Source: Planctomycetales bacterium 10988 (GTDB taxonomy: Bacteria; Planctomycetota; Planctomycetia; Pirellulales; Pb10988). From it: a DNA stretch of 64,000 bases. Position 1 is the first letter of the stretch. Each line of letters begins with the position of its first letter. The stretch spans positions 124,001 through 188,000 of the forward strand of contig CP043547.1 in NCBI GenBank assembly GCA_009664345.1, read 5' to 3'. Both the position numbers and the translations under genes were made by a program. This document shows positions 1 to 11,700 of this stretch, piece by piece. The notes below the pieces were generated by a model. It was not told the DNA's origin. It worked only from the letters and a program-made list of their open reading frames with translations, and did no database searches.

Positions 1-1501
1 CCAAATCCGCCTTAATTTGTAATTCTTCGACCGCTTGCAGCCCTGGATCGAAAAGAATTTGGAAGGGGGTTGCGTTTGTATTGGCCAATTGTTGAGAGGA
101 TTGAACGAACTCATCCACATGTTCCAGCGGACCTGGATAAACGACGAGAACCTCCGCCCCGCGATCGACAAATTCTTGGTAATTCGTAATCAATCGAGAA
201 GTTTGCGTTTGACAATAAGGACAGACAAAACCGGAAAAGCCTCGCATGATGACCAAAACGACATGCTTCTTCCCATAGAACTGACGCAGATCAAACGATT
301 GCCCCTCGCCATCAGTGAAGAGAAGATTGAGTGCTCCGGCATCAATCTCTTGGTTGGTTTGAGCCTCATTATTAAACCCGACTTGAGGGTTGGTCAGCTT
401 CAGATGAGCGAACTCCGGATCGACCTTTCGAGGATTCCATTTGGCAGCCCATTCAGGACGTATGGCATTATTGGCCCACCATTCTTCTTTGACGGGTTCA
501 ACCATCGGGGGCGTGCGAGAGTCAAGGTCCTCGGTTGGAGGAACTTCCACTTGGGGAACGATCGGGGTGTTAGGCTCGGGAGTCGTGGGTCGAATGTTCA
601 ATTCCGAAGCAGGTGGGTCCGGGGTTGGGAGGCTGGTTTCCGGGGTTTCCATCGCTTGTGGTTCCACGGATTCAGGCAAAGATGGTTCAAAGGTTTCAGG
701 AATGGCAGGCTCGACCGGGTTCGTCATTTCCGGGGTTTCCGGCATCGGGTTGGGTGTCTCTGGCTCAACTTGAGGAATGATAGGCTCGGGGGTATTGCGA
801 GTTTCGGGTCGCATCGTTTCGGTCGGTTGAGGAACGACTGGCTCACTCACTTCGGGTTGAATCGGTTCCGGACGAATCGGCTCAGGCTGAATCGGTCGAG
901 GAACATTCGGCTCCGTTTCCGGCTCGATGATCATTTTCTCATCGGTTACTTCCGGTTCCACAATCATGGCGGGATCGGTTACTTCTGGTTCGATGACACT
1001 TTCTGGACCAGCTTCCTCGATCCTCTCCATGAACTCCTCTTCTTGAGGTTCTTCAGGAAACGGCGCTCCGGGTTGGACCCTGATTTCGGGGTTGATGGCC
1101 TTGGGGATGACTGCTTCAGGGCGAACGATTTCGGTTCGAGGCGTCATCGAACGTGGAAGATTCGGCGTCGCAGGTGGCATCGGGCGGACATCGCGAGGAC
1201 GTTGCACCGTTCGCGGGGGGAGGACTTGAACAAATTGACGCTTGACCCATCCCCCGATTTTTGCCCCATCCCGAGAGACATAGGTGCCTAACCATTTCCC
1301 TTCGATTTGCGTGATCTGTAAGGTTTCGCCAGGGCTGAGTTCCGCAACGATTTCATATCCCAACTTGAGTTGAGCTTCCGAAGAGACAATCAAAACCTGA
1401 TTGCCGGGCTTCAACGGAGGTTGCGCGAACAGTATCGAAGAGAAGCTTCCAAGACCAACAAGAAAGCTGAAAAAAGCTAAGCGGTTCAATCGGTTCATCA
1501 T
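1..1501 (-). CDS. secreted SH3/Pro-Glu-rich/peroxiredoxin-like protein (3' end beyond window)
   Basis: This reading frame stays open from an ATG-ATG pair at 1501/1498 to the left edge, so the C-terminus is missing. Seen: a signal peptide (MNRLNRLAFFSFLVGLG..., about 26 residues), an SH3-like domain (about residues 30-95), a linker of roughly 230 residues built of Pro-Glu-Pro-type repeats, and from about residue 390 an AhpC/TSA-like thioredoxin fold with the motif GFVCPYCQTQ. The CPYC pair is the presumed redox-active site of this peroxiredoxin-like group. It probably acts outside the cytoplasmic membrane, the linker tethering or extending the redox domain. The ribosome site is weak, so 1501 versus 1498 is undecided. 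A long plus-strand frame covering 35-1291 is its antisense shadow. The fold assignment is by motif and predicted order; the substrate is unknown. Confidence 0.8.
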   Translation of the reverse strand, partial: MMNRLNRLAFFSFLVGLGSFSSILFAQPPLKPGNQVLIVSSEAQLKLGYEIVAELSPGETLQITQIEGKWLGTYVSRDGAKIGGWVKRQFVQVLPPRTVQRPRDVRPMPPATPNLPRSMTPRTEIVRPEAVIPKAINPEIRVQPGAPFPEEPQEEEFMERIEEAGPESVIEPEVTDPAMIVEPEVTDEKMIIEPETEPNVPRPIQPEPIRPEPIQPEVSEPVVPQPTETMRPETRNTPEPIIPQVEPETPNPMPETPEMTNPVEPAIPETFEPSLPESVEPQAMETPETSLPTPDPPASELNIRPTTPEPNTPIVPQVEVPPTEDLDSRTPPMVEPVKEEWWANNAIRPEWAAKWNPRKVDPEFAHLKLTNPQVGFNNEAQTNQEIDAGALNLLFTDGEGQSFDLRQFYGKKHVVLVIMRGFSGFVCPYCQTQTSRLITNYQEFVDRGAEVLVVYPGPLEHVDEFVQSSQQLANTNATPFQILFDPGLQAVEELQIKADL

Positions 1502-1950
1502 TTCACTCTAAAGAGGCTTCGCGAGGAAATCAGGCTTCTCTTCCAGATAAATTCTTGAATTTTGGGAACAAACCATCTAACAACTATTAGCAGCGTTCTT
1601 TGTCCCAGTTCCATCAAGTTAAAGCGTAAACACTCTATCAATTTACCTTCAGCATCGGCCTTGGTTGTTCGGTTGCAGGGGCGAAACGGAGGACTCTCGG
1701 CAATGATCTCGTTCAACAATTCACAATTTCATGTGATTTTGTCACTTTGAAAGGACAATCTTGTCATGAAAACCATTTTGAACCGAGAATGGGGGCCAGG
1801 TAGGAATCTTCGGTGCCCTTATCCTACCAAATCGCTGCTTGCTTTGACCCTCTATTTCCGTCAATTTATCAAGATTCTCGCCTTACGCAGGGAGCTTATC
1901 GTAATATCTTTTACGATTATAACTCGATTGTAATCACCTGATAGAGAAAA
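1502..1950. other. intergenic region, no gene seen
   Basis: This is a 449-base gap between two minus-strand genes. It has no coding frame with a credible start and codon pattern. A short AT-rich hairpin (6-bp arms TCGTAA/TTACGA) lies at 1899-1916, about 35 bases beyond the stop of the gene at 1951-2520. It lacks a clear U-run, so I do not call it a terminator. The promoter of the gene ending at position 1 should lie in the 1510-1700 part. Confidence 0.5.
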
Positions 1951-2520
1951 TCACGCCTCTTCTTGCGATGTTTTGGTGGCTCGATCTTTTTTTCGGAAAG
2001 GCACCAGCAAGTCGATTCCCCAACAATAACCGGCACTTGCAAGAAGCAGAAGGAATCCAATCACCCAATACCCCCAAAAAGGTTGGAGATAACTTCCAAG
2101 CAAAAAATAGAGAAAGACCACCCCGATCGGCATCACTTTCAACAAGTGGAGCGGGTGAACTTCTTGCAATTTTTCAAGCCAAGGCCGGACCATACGTGCC
2201 CCTTTTTTCCACCAAATTCGAAAACGCCGGGAAGATCGGGAGAAAAAAAAGCCTGCGAGTACCAAAAACACAATGCCTGGCATCAAAGGGAGGACCGATC
2301 CCAACAGGGCCAAGGCTAAACAGAGTGTCCCTAAGATAAAGGCAAGAATGCGCTTAATCGACTCCGCGACGAAAAACAATTTTTCACTCCAAAGGCTCGT
2401 TGTTATGTCATCCAGGGGTGCGTAACGAGCGACCCCTTTCGTCCATCGTCCAAACCCATCTAGTATATATCTATTGCTTTGCAGAGATTTTTCGAGCACT
2501 TTTTCTTCATTCGTTGACAT
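1951..2520 (-). CDS. DUF454/YbaN-like integral membrane protein
   Basis: A 189-residue protein with a soluble N-terminus (about 65 residues). A hydrophobic hairpin follows (ILAFILGTLCLALALLGSVL, then a PLMPG turn, then IVFLVLAGFFFSRSSRRF), and a second pair of membrane segments lies around residues 130-170. The small-loop LP-x-MPG turn followed by FxFSRSS resembles the DUF454/YbaN inner-membrane family, whose function is unknown. The C-terminus is basic (FRKKDRATKT). A GAGGAAG ribosome site precedes the ATG at 2520. It stands divergent from the C45-type hydrolase gene, so the two may share the 2521-2953 control region. A PGPGW-type membrane protein is the alternative family. Confidence 0.7.
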   Translation of the reverse strand: MSTNEEKVLEKSLQSNRYILDGFGRWTKGVARYAPLDDITTSLWSEKLFFVAESIKRILAFILGTLCLALALLGSVLPLMPGIVFLVLAGFFFSRSSRRFRIWWKKGARMVRPWLEKLQEVHPLHLLKVMPIGVVFLYFLLGSYLQPFWGYWVIGFLLLLASAGYCWGIDLLVPFRKKDRATKTSQEEA

Positions 2521-2953
2521 AGCGAAATCTTCCTCTTGACGAGGTCAGTAGAATTAAGAGCGAAACCTGGAACCAAACACTTTGGTTCTTACGAATCGTC
2601 TTGATCAAGAGTTCCATGGCCGAGATTTCTTCTCAAGCGTCCAAATGAAAGACTATTTACAAACCCTAAAAATTTTGCGAGCCCATTCATTCAATAAATC
2701 ACCCTGAATCGTTAGGAACGGAGAGATGGCTAGCTCGGGTTAGCGCATTTTCAGAATTTTTTCAAAATTTCTTGTTTCTACCAGCCTTCTTTGTGTTCAG
2801 AATGAATCTTTCTCAAAGAATCGAACAAAATCTATACCAAAACGAACGAAATTCCCGAACGGAACGGTTTTGCATGTGAAGATTCTGCTTCTAGAACATT
2901 ATGCAAACCGATTCACTTCCAAGGTTCAACCCCATAGGAAACGGAGGTCACTC
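2521..2953. other. divergent intergenic control region
   Basis: These 433 AT-rich bases lie between divergent genes. They must hold promoters for both directions, but I could not pick out a convincing -35/-10 pair. An in-frame upstream extension of the plus gene (2870-2953) is open but lacks a ribosome site. The GGAGG at 2943-2947 places the plus-strand start at 2954. Confidence 0.5.
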
Positions 2954-4186
2954 ATGGCGACGCAAGGATTATTCTTCAACAAAAGTCCTTTGATGACAAA
3001 GGTTTCTGTATTTCATACTTTGTTGTTACTTCTCCTCATTAGTGGACTAAGTTGGGCAAACACAGCCCTTGCCGGAACTCCCATTGCCAGAGAAGGGAAG
3101 GGGTGGCTGGAAAAATCCGGAGACCTTTACATTTTGCATGTCAAAGGCACTCCCTATGAGATAGGTTTTCAGCATGGCCGCCTGTTGAAGGAGGCTTGCC
3201 AAGAAAATATGAGAGTGATTCTCGAAGAAAAGATGAAATCGAAAGACCTGGAGGTGTTCGGTTTTCGCTTTGGGCCAGAGAGTCTCGTTGCTTCGATTAT
3301 TGAACTTCAGAGAAAACATCTACCCGCGTGGTATCTCGAAGAACTGCAAGGCCTAGCCGATGGAAGTGGCATCCCTTTGGAAAAAGTCACCCGAGGGAAT
3401 TTTATTCCGGAGTTATTTCATTGCAGCGGGTTTGCCATTAAAGATACCGCGACCATTGATGGAACACTCTATCATGGCAGGGTTTTGGATTATCCGACGG
3501 ATTGGGAATTGCAAAAACATGCCCTCATCGTGGTGGCTCAGCCGGACGAGGGAATCCCTTGGGTCAATATTACCTTTGCCGGGTTTATTGGCTGTGTGAC
3601 GGGGATGAATGCCGAGCAGATTAGCCTTGGTGAAATGGGCGGCGGAGGGCTTGGCCATTGGGATGGGGTTCCAATGGCGGTCTTGATGCGACAAGCCTTG
3701 CAAGAAGCCACTTCACTTGAAGAGGCATTAGCCGTCTTCCGCGATCAACCGCGAACCTGCCAATATTTCTATGTCGCTGCCGATGGGGAACAAAACCAAG
3801 CGGCCGGATTCGAAGCGTCTTGGAATCGCTTCCAAGCACTCTACCCGGGGGACTCGCATCCTCTTCTTCCGCGACCTGTTCCGGATGCCGTGCTTCTTTC
3901 GGCGGGAAGCCGCTATGATACGCTTGTCGATCGCGTCAAAGCCGGTCTGGGAGAGATCAATGTAACCAAAGCATTACGACTCATGGATCGAGGGGTGGCG
4001 GCGTCGGGCAATTTGCACAATGTCCTCTTCGCCCCCCGAAGTGGAAAATTTTGGGTCAGCTATGCCGGAGAAGACCGGACTCCAGCAGCCGAACGTCCTT
4101 ATCAAGCCTTCGACTTACACGAATTGCTGAAGGCCGAACTCCCCACGCAATTGGCAACTCCGCAGGTTTCCGTTCCTACCCAGTAG
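2954..4186 (+). CDS. secreted C45-family (acyl-CoA:6-APA acyltransferase-like) Ntn hydrolase
   Basis: A 410-residue protein starting at the ATG 6 bases after a strong GGAGG site. The frame is open 28 codons further upstream without a ribosome site, and the ATG at 2993 is a second candidate. Residues 14-42 form a signal peptide ending near NTALA. The conserved core has GxxYEIGxQHG near the N-terminus (residues ~76-84), then the sequence FHCSGFA, where Cys157 is the expected autoproteolytic N-terminal nucleophile. Later motifs GRVLDYP and GCVTGMN match C45 peptidase/acyltransferase-like proteins. Family members hydrolyse or transfer amide-linked acyl groups after self-cleavage before the Cys. 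The natural substrate here is unknown; secretion suggests an extracytoplasmic amidase role. Confidence 0.82.
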   Translation: MATQGLFFNKSPLMTKVSVFHTLLLLLLISGLSWANTALAGTPIAREGKGWLEKSGDLYILHVKGTPYEIGFQHGRLLKEACQENMRVILEEKMKSKDLEVFGFRFGPESLVASIIELQRKHLPAWYLEELQGLADGSGIPLEKVTRGNFIPELFHCSGFAIKDTATIDGTLYHGRVLDYPTDWELQKHALIVVAQPDEGIPWVNITFAGFIGCVTGMNAEQISLGEMGGGGLGHWDGVPMAVLMRQALQEATSLEEALAVFRDQPRTCQYFYVAADGEQNQAAGFEASWNRFQALYPGDSHPLLPRPVPDAVLLSAGSRYDTLVDRVKAGLGEINVTKALRLMDRGVAASGNLHNVLFAPRSGKFWVSYAGEDRTPAAERPYQAFDLHELLKAELPTQLATPQVSVPTQ

Positions 4187-4267
4187 GAGTTTTTCCTGAG
4201 AGGCTTTTCTTTCAAAACGTCGCAACCATCCGGAAGATTGCCATTGTGAGAGAATAAAGAGTGCAAT

Positions 4268-4585
4268 ATGCCCGCTTCGAAGAAAAATCCAGACAAGACT
4301 CCACCCGCTACAACCGTTTCTGAAACAGAACCAGTGCAACGCGTCCAAAACACTCCGGAATTTGCCTACGGCGGCTGGGCCAGGGCGGAGGTTCGACGAC
4401 TGTGGGTCTGTCCACAATGTGGCAATAAATCATGGAAGGGCGGGGAAGTGGCACAGCTCGCCTGTCCATGGTGTCCGCAAGACTCCTCACCCGTTTGGAT
4501 GAAACTCACCCAAGACGAACTTCCCAAACGTCCATTTCCCTATGCACTGCCGACGGACCAAGACGCCGAAGACCTTTATTATTGA
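4268..4585 (+). CDS. small zinc-ribbon protein
   Basis: A 105-residue protein of unknown function. The N-terminal 35 residues are polar and probably disordered. Residues ~47-80 carry two knuckles, VCPQCGN and LACPWCP, arranged as a four-Cys zinc ribbon. The C-terminus is acidic and proline-rich (KRPFPYALPTDQDAEDLYY). It lies 81 bases after the C45-type gene on the same strand and could be co-transcribed, although the gap contains no obvious terminator. The Cys spacing and the AAAGAG site upstream support a real gene. A zinc-dependent binding or adaptor role is inference. Confidence 0.7.
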   Translation: MPASKKNPDKTPPATTVSETEPVQRVQNTPEFAYGGWARAEVRRLWVCPQCGNKSWKGGEVAQLACPWCPQDSSPVWMKLTQDELPKRPFPYALPTDQDAEDLYY

Positions 4586-4871
4586 TGTAACTTACAGAGC
4601 AAATAAAGGAATCAACTTCATGATTTTGTGATAAAATAATAAGCTAGAAAATTTTCTATCCTTCAGAAGTTGATTCGAAATTCTGAAGATAAAAAGATTA
4701 AACATTTGATACCCTCTCAAGGGCTAACTCTATAAATTTCTATAGGGAATGGAAAACGAATTCTTTTACCTCAGAGTTTGATATGCTTGAGTTTTCTTTC
4801 GTTAAGCGGTGTCAGATTGAATAGTTAACAATAACAACAATCATATTTGCTCCGACAACAATTGAATCGGT

Positions 4872-5423
4872 ATGAATGAAGCCTCGAAAGACCCTTCTTT
4901 TACAAGTCGCTTAACCAAAGGCGAAGTGATCGCTCGCCCGATTTGTGACCATTGTGGCTTCATTCATTATCTAAATCCGAAATTGATCGTCGGAGCGGTT
5001 TCTACTTGGAAAAATCAAATCTTGCTCTGCCGTCGCGCTATTGAACCTCGCCGGGGATTTTGGACCATTCCCGCAGGTTTTATGGAATTAAATGAAACCT
5101 CAGAGCAAGGGGCGGCACGCGAAACTTGGGAAGAGGCGACTGCCAAAATTCAAGTGGATTTTCTTTTGGCAACCTATTCCCTTCCACACATTAGCCAAGT
5201 CCATCTTTTGTATGCGGCTCGCCTGCTCAATTCCTCTATAAAGCCGGGGGAAGAAAGTCTTGAAGTTGGTCTCTTTTCACCGGATGAAATTCCTTGGTCG
5301 GAACTCGCTTTTCCCACCGTTGATTGGGTGCTGAAATATTATTTAGCAGATCCATCGAATGCCTTCCGTCCGCCCATGTCCACACCACAGACATATCTGT
5401 CAAAATTAGAAAATAATTCTTAA
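4872..5423 (+). CDS. Nudix hydrolase with N-terminal zinc-knuckle
   Basis: A 183-residue Nudix protein. The Nudix box reads G-F-M-E-L-N-E ... AARETWEEA (about residues 75-97), matching GX5EX7REUXEE, whose Glu residues bind the catalytic Mg2+. Before it, RPICDHCGFIHYLNPK (residues ~23-38) is the short N-terminal zinc-binding segment seen in ADP-ribose/NADH-type Nudix enzymes. Here it has only one CxxC. The likely reaction is hydrolysis of a nucleoside diphosphate linked to X; the substrate cannot be read from sequence. The ribosome site at 4872 is poor. It stands alone, with AT-rich gaps on both sides. Confidence 0.87.
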   Translation: MNEASKDPSFTSRLTKGEVIARPICDHCGFIHYLNPKLIVGAVSTWKNQILLCRRAIEPRRGFWTIPAGFMELNETSEQGAARETWEEATAKIQVDFLLATYSLPHISQVHLLYAARLLNSSIKPGEESLEVGLFSPDEIPWSELAFPTVDWVLKYYLADPSNAFRPPMSTPQTYLSKLENNS

Positions 5424-5791
5424 TTGCAAAAGTTTCGTCGTCCCTTTTTGTTTGAAATCCGTATTCAATCGAGTACATTAAAAAGTGACGATTGAATAAG
5501 AAATGAATGCTGATATCTACTTGCAAAGTGCAGATAATCCCTGCGAACCATTCGCTTCATTTTATTCGCCTCATCCAATTGCAACTGATCCCGATAACAG
5601 CTACAGCCTGAACGATCGGCCTAGTTTTCCAGAAAAAGGGGGTTCTCCCCTCTATCTAGAACACACCAAATTAGTTGTAATCCAAAATAATACATGTTAC
5701 ATATATAGATTCTATTCTGAATTGACAACTTCTAGTTCATACACATTTTCTTCACCTTCCTTTACATCTGTTGCCAGATTGAGATTAATAG
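5424..5791. other. AT-rich leader region of the giant surface-protein gene
   Basis: These 368 AT-rich bases should contain the promoter of the giant gene starting at 5792. A TTGACA hexamer occurs at 5722-5727, but no good -10 is at the right spacing, so I do not call a promoter. An open frame from 5503 (115 codons) overlaps the start of the giant gene out of frame and has no recognisable protein character. Confidence 0.4.
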
Positions 5792-8700
5792 ATGAAACGC
5801 CACCTAAAGAAATTACGCCAGTGGATGGGGTCTTCGAATCAAAGTCGTGATGCATTTCAATTTGGGATTGAATCTTTAGAATCCCGGCAACTCTTGGCCG
5901 CTCAACCTGCCGCTATCCTTGATGTGCCGGATACGGTTCGGCTGGGGGAAGAATTCTCACTGACGGTGGCGTTCGATAATACCTCTCCGACCGATGTTGG
6001 ATACGGTCCTTATATTGATCTGTATCTGCCTCGAACGGGGGTTGATGGGGTCTTCCCCGGTGCGACGCCTGGCGTGGATGAATATGATGGGGTCTCCTTC
6101 AATTCGGCAACTTTCTTAGGGGCGGGCATCACCCCGACCGTTCTGACGTTTGATGCTTTGGGACAAGCCATCCACCCTTATGCGGTGGACAATACCGGCA
6201 ACAATTTGGTAGTGACGGGAACTCCAGGGGATCAACTCCTTGTTTTCCAACTTCCCTTTGGATCGTTTACCGCCGATCAACCTCCAGCGGAACTCACGGT
6301 GAACTTGGCCATGAGTAACTTGGCTGATCTCAATATGCCATTGGGAATTGAGGCAACCGCAGGCTTCCAATTTGGAAATACTCCACTCAACGATTTCTCG
6401 ACCGATCCTTCCATCGTTGGTCCGACTTCGACCGATAGTATTAGCCCGACCTTGTTTGATCTCACCAAGGAATATCTTGGCCCAGAAGATGAAACGGCAA
6501 CCGGCCCGAATTATCCACGGCGATATCGTCTCACTGTAGATGTGGCAGATGGCCAAACCTTGACGAACGTCGCGGTCACGGACCTCCTGCCTGATAATAT
6601 GGCCTTCCTTTCGGTAGTTTCGATCAATGGTGGTGTAAACGGGATGGCTGCCGAATTACCCACCGTTGGGGCTGCGGCAAATGCTCCCGATAATGATTTG
6701 ATCATCCATTTTGATAGCATTACGGGAACCACTTCGGAGGTCGATGCGGAAATCATCTTCGAATTCTTCATTCCGGAATTTGATGCCAATGGCCAGCGAA
6801 TCATCAATGCCAGTTCCGGCGATGACGTCATTTCCGAAAACAATGCTCTGATGGAAGCCCTTTGGGACCCGATCGATGTCCGCGATCAAATGGGTTCGCC
6901 GATTGGGGTTTCTCAAGATGTTGCTGGCCCAGAGCATGTGCTGACAGATAAAGCGATTGCCATTCAAAAAGGGGCCGAGGTGGTGGTGGATGTCGGCACC
7001 CCTGGGATTGATCCCAGAGATATCACGCCTGGCGATGTCGTCGAATATACGCTTGACTTCCAAATCTCCGACTACTTTTCCTTTGAGGACCTCTTTATCA
7101 CAGATGTCTTCTCTGATGGTCAGCGAATTGATAATACCTTCACGCCGACGCTTTCCATCACAGAAAATGGAGTCACGACGAACTACACTTTTACATTGGG
7201 ATCGGATTTCTTCCTGACACTCAATGCCGACAACAATCCGGCGACCCCGGCGACCGATGGCTCGACGGAATTGATCTTCCGTATTTCTGACTTATTGGTT
7301 GCGAACAGTCTTTCCGGGCAAATGATCGGGGGGCTTGTTCCCGATGGGGGAACCGCTAATGATGGGCAAACGCGGGGGTTAATCACCTTCCGCACGGTGG
7401 TTCAAGATGAATACAGTGATACCTATCCTTCCGGCGACCCGGCCCTCAACGAAGGAGATTTCATCACCAATGACGTTACCATTGACGGGGCTGTCCTTGA
7501 TAATGCGACTTTCACTCCAACCGGATTACGTGAAGCAGATGGAAGTGGTGCCCAGCTTGAAGTCCAACGCGGTGAGCTTTCGAAAGAAATCTATGCCGTT
7601 AATGGGGTGATCGGAGACCCACCGATCATCGCTGCCGGGGATACGATCACTTATCGCCTCACCACCACGCTTTCGACGGGGGACTTTGAAGACCTCTCGC
7701 TGACGGACTTCTTGCCGTTGCCGATCTTCTTCGCCGATGATCCCGATGCGGATGGCACCGGCGGTCATACTTGGACCTTGGACGGTTCCGCCGGCTCGAC
7801 ACCGGGAATCGGTCAATATAAGTTTGGGCCTAGTGATAACTTGGCTACGGACTTCCCGACGACCGCGGGGAATGTTGTCATTACGGTCGATCCGGTTTCG
7901 AATAGCCTCCGATTCTTCTTCGGTGATAATGACGACGTCGCCAATCAGCCATTAACGATTGATATTCTCTTCACCGTGGCGGCTTCGACGGAACCTTTCG
8001 CGGATGGGCTCTTCCTTACTAACCAAGTTCGTCAATCGGACTCGAATACCACCAACACCGTCATCAACCGGGATGCCATCGTTCAGTTACAATTGACTGA
8101 ACCTGTGTTGAATATCAACAAAGGGGTCATTGAGGTCGATGACGTTGATACCGTCACCCTTCCGGGAACGATCAATTCAGACTACTTGGCCTCGAACCCC
8201 ATCAATCAATCGGTCGATAACCTAGACGCCGGGGATATCGTGACCTTTGCGATCACGGTCGAGAACACCGGGTCCGGCTTGAACGGTGCTTTCGATATTA
8301 GCGTGATGGATAGTTTCCTTGGTGATGATTATGTCATCCCCGGAGGCGGACTCGATCTCCAAGTCACCCGGGGCGATGGCACCATGCTGTCGTTCACGGA
8401 CCTGGGTGGAGGACTCTTCGGAAGTGGAATTCGGGTCGATGACAGCGTGGGAGCTGGGGCACTCACTGCCTACGATGCGACCAGCGGCACAAATATTCTC
8501 ATCATTACCTACAATCTCGAAGTTGCTGGCGATGTCAATCCTGATCAAGACCTAGAAAACACCGCGACCCTCTTCAATTACTCTGGGGCCGAAGGCGGCG
8601 GGGATTTCACGGACCCTGACGACTTAGAAGCAATGGTCGTCAACAATACGACCGAACTTAATGTCAATAAAGTATTAACTGGCACAAGTCTCAATACCGC

Positions 8701-11700
8701 AAACAATACCAATACGGAAGCGGTCGTCGGCGAAATCATCACCTATACGGTCACGATCGATATTCCCGAAGGGGAAATTGTTGATCTCATCCTTGAGGAT
8801 ACGCTCGATGCTGGGTTGGCCTTCCTCGATATTCTCTCGATCACTCCTAGCTCAGGCGATGTGACTACCAGTGCTGCTGGAGGATTCGCAGGGGTTCAGT
8901 CTGGAGCCGTCTTCTCCGCAGTCGGGGGCGGGACCGCGAATACGGGTCGCCGCATGACACTTGATTTCGAAACGATTACCAACAGCAATACCAACAATGG
9001 GGTTGCAGAGACAATCACGATTGTCTATCGGGCGGTCGTTGTGAACTCAAGTGCTACCAATGTTGGGAATAACAAAAATAACGATGTAGACATCCGATAT
9101 GATAACGCTGATGGAACAACCTTGACCGATTCGGATCAGGCTGCCACGGTTCGCATTCTTGAACCGCTGTTGTCGGTCGATAAAGTTGTCGATCAAACTA
9201 CCGGGGACTCCGGCAACCAAATTGTTTACACCATAACGGTCACAAATCAAGGTGGTGGAAACCGCACGGATGCCTATGATGTGGATCTCGAAGATCTACT
9301 ACCTAGTGATGTCACCTTCGTAAGCCTTGTTCACGTTTCTGGTTTGGTGGCGGATGTGGAGACGCCTGGCTCGAACATCGGATTAACTTGGAATCTTTTC
9401 GGGGAAGGGGCAACCAGCGTCTATGAAATTACGGTTGATGTCAATCCAAACTTGGCTCCGGCAACGGTGATTACGAATACCGCTGATATTGAATGGACGA
9501 GTCTTCCTGGAGATATTACCACTCCGCAATCGACCCATAATCTCTTATCGACGGAACGAACAGGAGATACAGGAGACCCAGGTGGCAATGCGAATGATTA
9601 TAACGATACCGATCCCGCCACCTACACGATTATCGAACCGACCATTGATAAAACGATTCTCAGTACGAGTCGGCCTGACACGGGAACAGGGCAAGGCAAC
9701 CCAAGCCTGGAAGACTTGGCGATTGGGGAAGAAGTCACCTATTTAATTCGTGTCTTTGTCCCAGAAGTTTCAACAAGCCTGGTCATTACCGATGATCTCT
9801 TCCCGAATTCTAATGTTGTGATGGAGTATGTCTCTTCTCAAGTTACCTCCATTGGCGGCAATAGCACGGGTGGAGCAACGAGTGGAGCAACGCTGGGGGT
9901 CACGATGCTCTCTGTGGGAGCTTCTGGAACTTTTGACGCTGGGACCAATACAGTTACCTTCGATTTCGGAACCGCAACCAATACTGCCTCAGGAGCTACT
10001 GCCAGCACGGCAAACAATAACAACTACATCGAGGTGACGGTGACGGCGCGAGTCGCCAATGTCGCTGCGAATGTCAATACAGACGTTCATACCAATGAAG
10101 CCACCGTTACTTACACTGGGGGAAGTGACACAGATACCGAGCGAACCGACATTGTTGAACCGATCTTGAACATCACCAAGGTAGCGAGCACCACAACTCC
10201 GGATGCTGGCGACACCATTACCTATACCGTCACGGTCAGTCATACTGCGGCCTCTCAACTTACTGCTTATGATTTAGTAATCACGGACTTGATCAATGAC
10301 CCAAATTTACAATTGGATGCTGGTTCGGTCGCTGCTTCAGGTGGAACTGTCTCCCTCATGGTTGATCAAGGGAATGATCCTTCAGATACACAAATTGTTA
10401 TTTCGACCGACTCCCTAGCTATTGGGGATACAATTACCATCACGTACGACGTGATTGTCAGTGCGGTTGCTCCACCGAACACAAACTTGGATAACACGGC
10501 AGAAGTGGATTGGGATAATATTCCAAGTTTGCCTGGTGATCCTTATGAACGCCGCGAGACGGATACGGATACCGAGACGGTTATCTCGGCATCTCCGACG
10601 GTCGATAAGACCTTGGCCAGTATTCCGAATCCCACGAGCTTAACCAACACAGGAAGTTCTCAACACGACCCAACTTTGGAAGACCTCGCCATCGGGGAAA
10701 CGGTCACGTATGACATCATCATCACCATTCCAGAAGGGCAGACAACGCTTTCGGTTGAAGATATTCTTCCTGCTGGATTTGATTATGTTTCCCATCAAAT
10801 TTTGGTTTCCGGCACGACGAACCTCTCGTTTACGAATAGTCCTCCGATTTTCAACAATGCGTCAGGTACGCTGACGTTTGATTTTGGTACTGCCACGAAT
10901 GCTCCTGATGGTACGCTGGATGCTGACGACGTAGTCACGATTCGCGTCGTGGCCCTGGTTACAGATGATCCTTCCAATGTGGATGATGCCGACAAGACAA
11001 ATACGGTCAATGTCGATTTCGGCACCGGGATTGTGACCGATACGTTCGATGTGGAAATTGTCGAACCTGTTCTACAGATCGTCAAAACGGTCGATACCGG
11101 AAACACCGACAGCACGATGGCGGATGCCGATGACGAGGTTACTTATACGCTTACCATCTCGCATACTGGAGCCTCGACCTCGGATGCCTTCGACCTAGTG
11201 ATCCAGGACCTCTTGAATGATCCTGATATTGAACTCATCGCCACAACCGTGACCACTTCCGCCGGTACCGTGGTGACTGGAAACACCCCAGGTGACACAA
11301 CGGTCAGAGTGGAAGTTTCCGAGTTGGCGATCGGGGATACGCTTATTATTTCCTTTACTGCCCGTACCTCGATGACCGTGGAAACCGGTGGCGATGTCGA
11401 TAACACCGCGACCGTGGATTTCGATTCTTACCCCGGACCGGGTGGCCGCACAGGCGACGATACGGATTCGGCGGAGATCATTATCTTTTCGAACTCCATC
11501 GCGGGCTTTGTCTATAGCGATGCCGACAATGACGGGGTCTTCGATGGTGGGGAAATGCCGATCTCAGGCATTGAAGTCCGCCTGACCGGAACGGATCACC
11601 TTGGCAATGCGGTGAATCTCACAGCCTTCACTGATGGAACAGGTGCTTACTCCTTTGCTGGGCTACGTCCTTCCGATGCTGCTGGTTACACAATCACCGA

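Noticed and set aside
35-1291. Long plus-strand open frame (418 codons)
   Set aside because: It is the antisense of the minus-strand SH3/peroxiredoxin-like gene. Its Arg/Phe/Gly-rich text comes from reversed Pro-Glu codons.
2870-2953. N-terminal extension of the C45-type gene
   Set aside because: GGAGG places the start at 2954; the extension is AT-rich and not protein-like.
5503-5850. 115-codon frame before the giant gene
   Set aside because: Overlaps the true start at 5792 in another frame, no ribosome site, no protein character.
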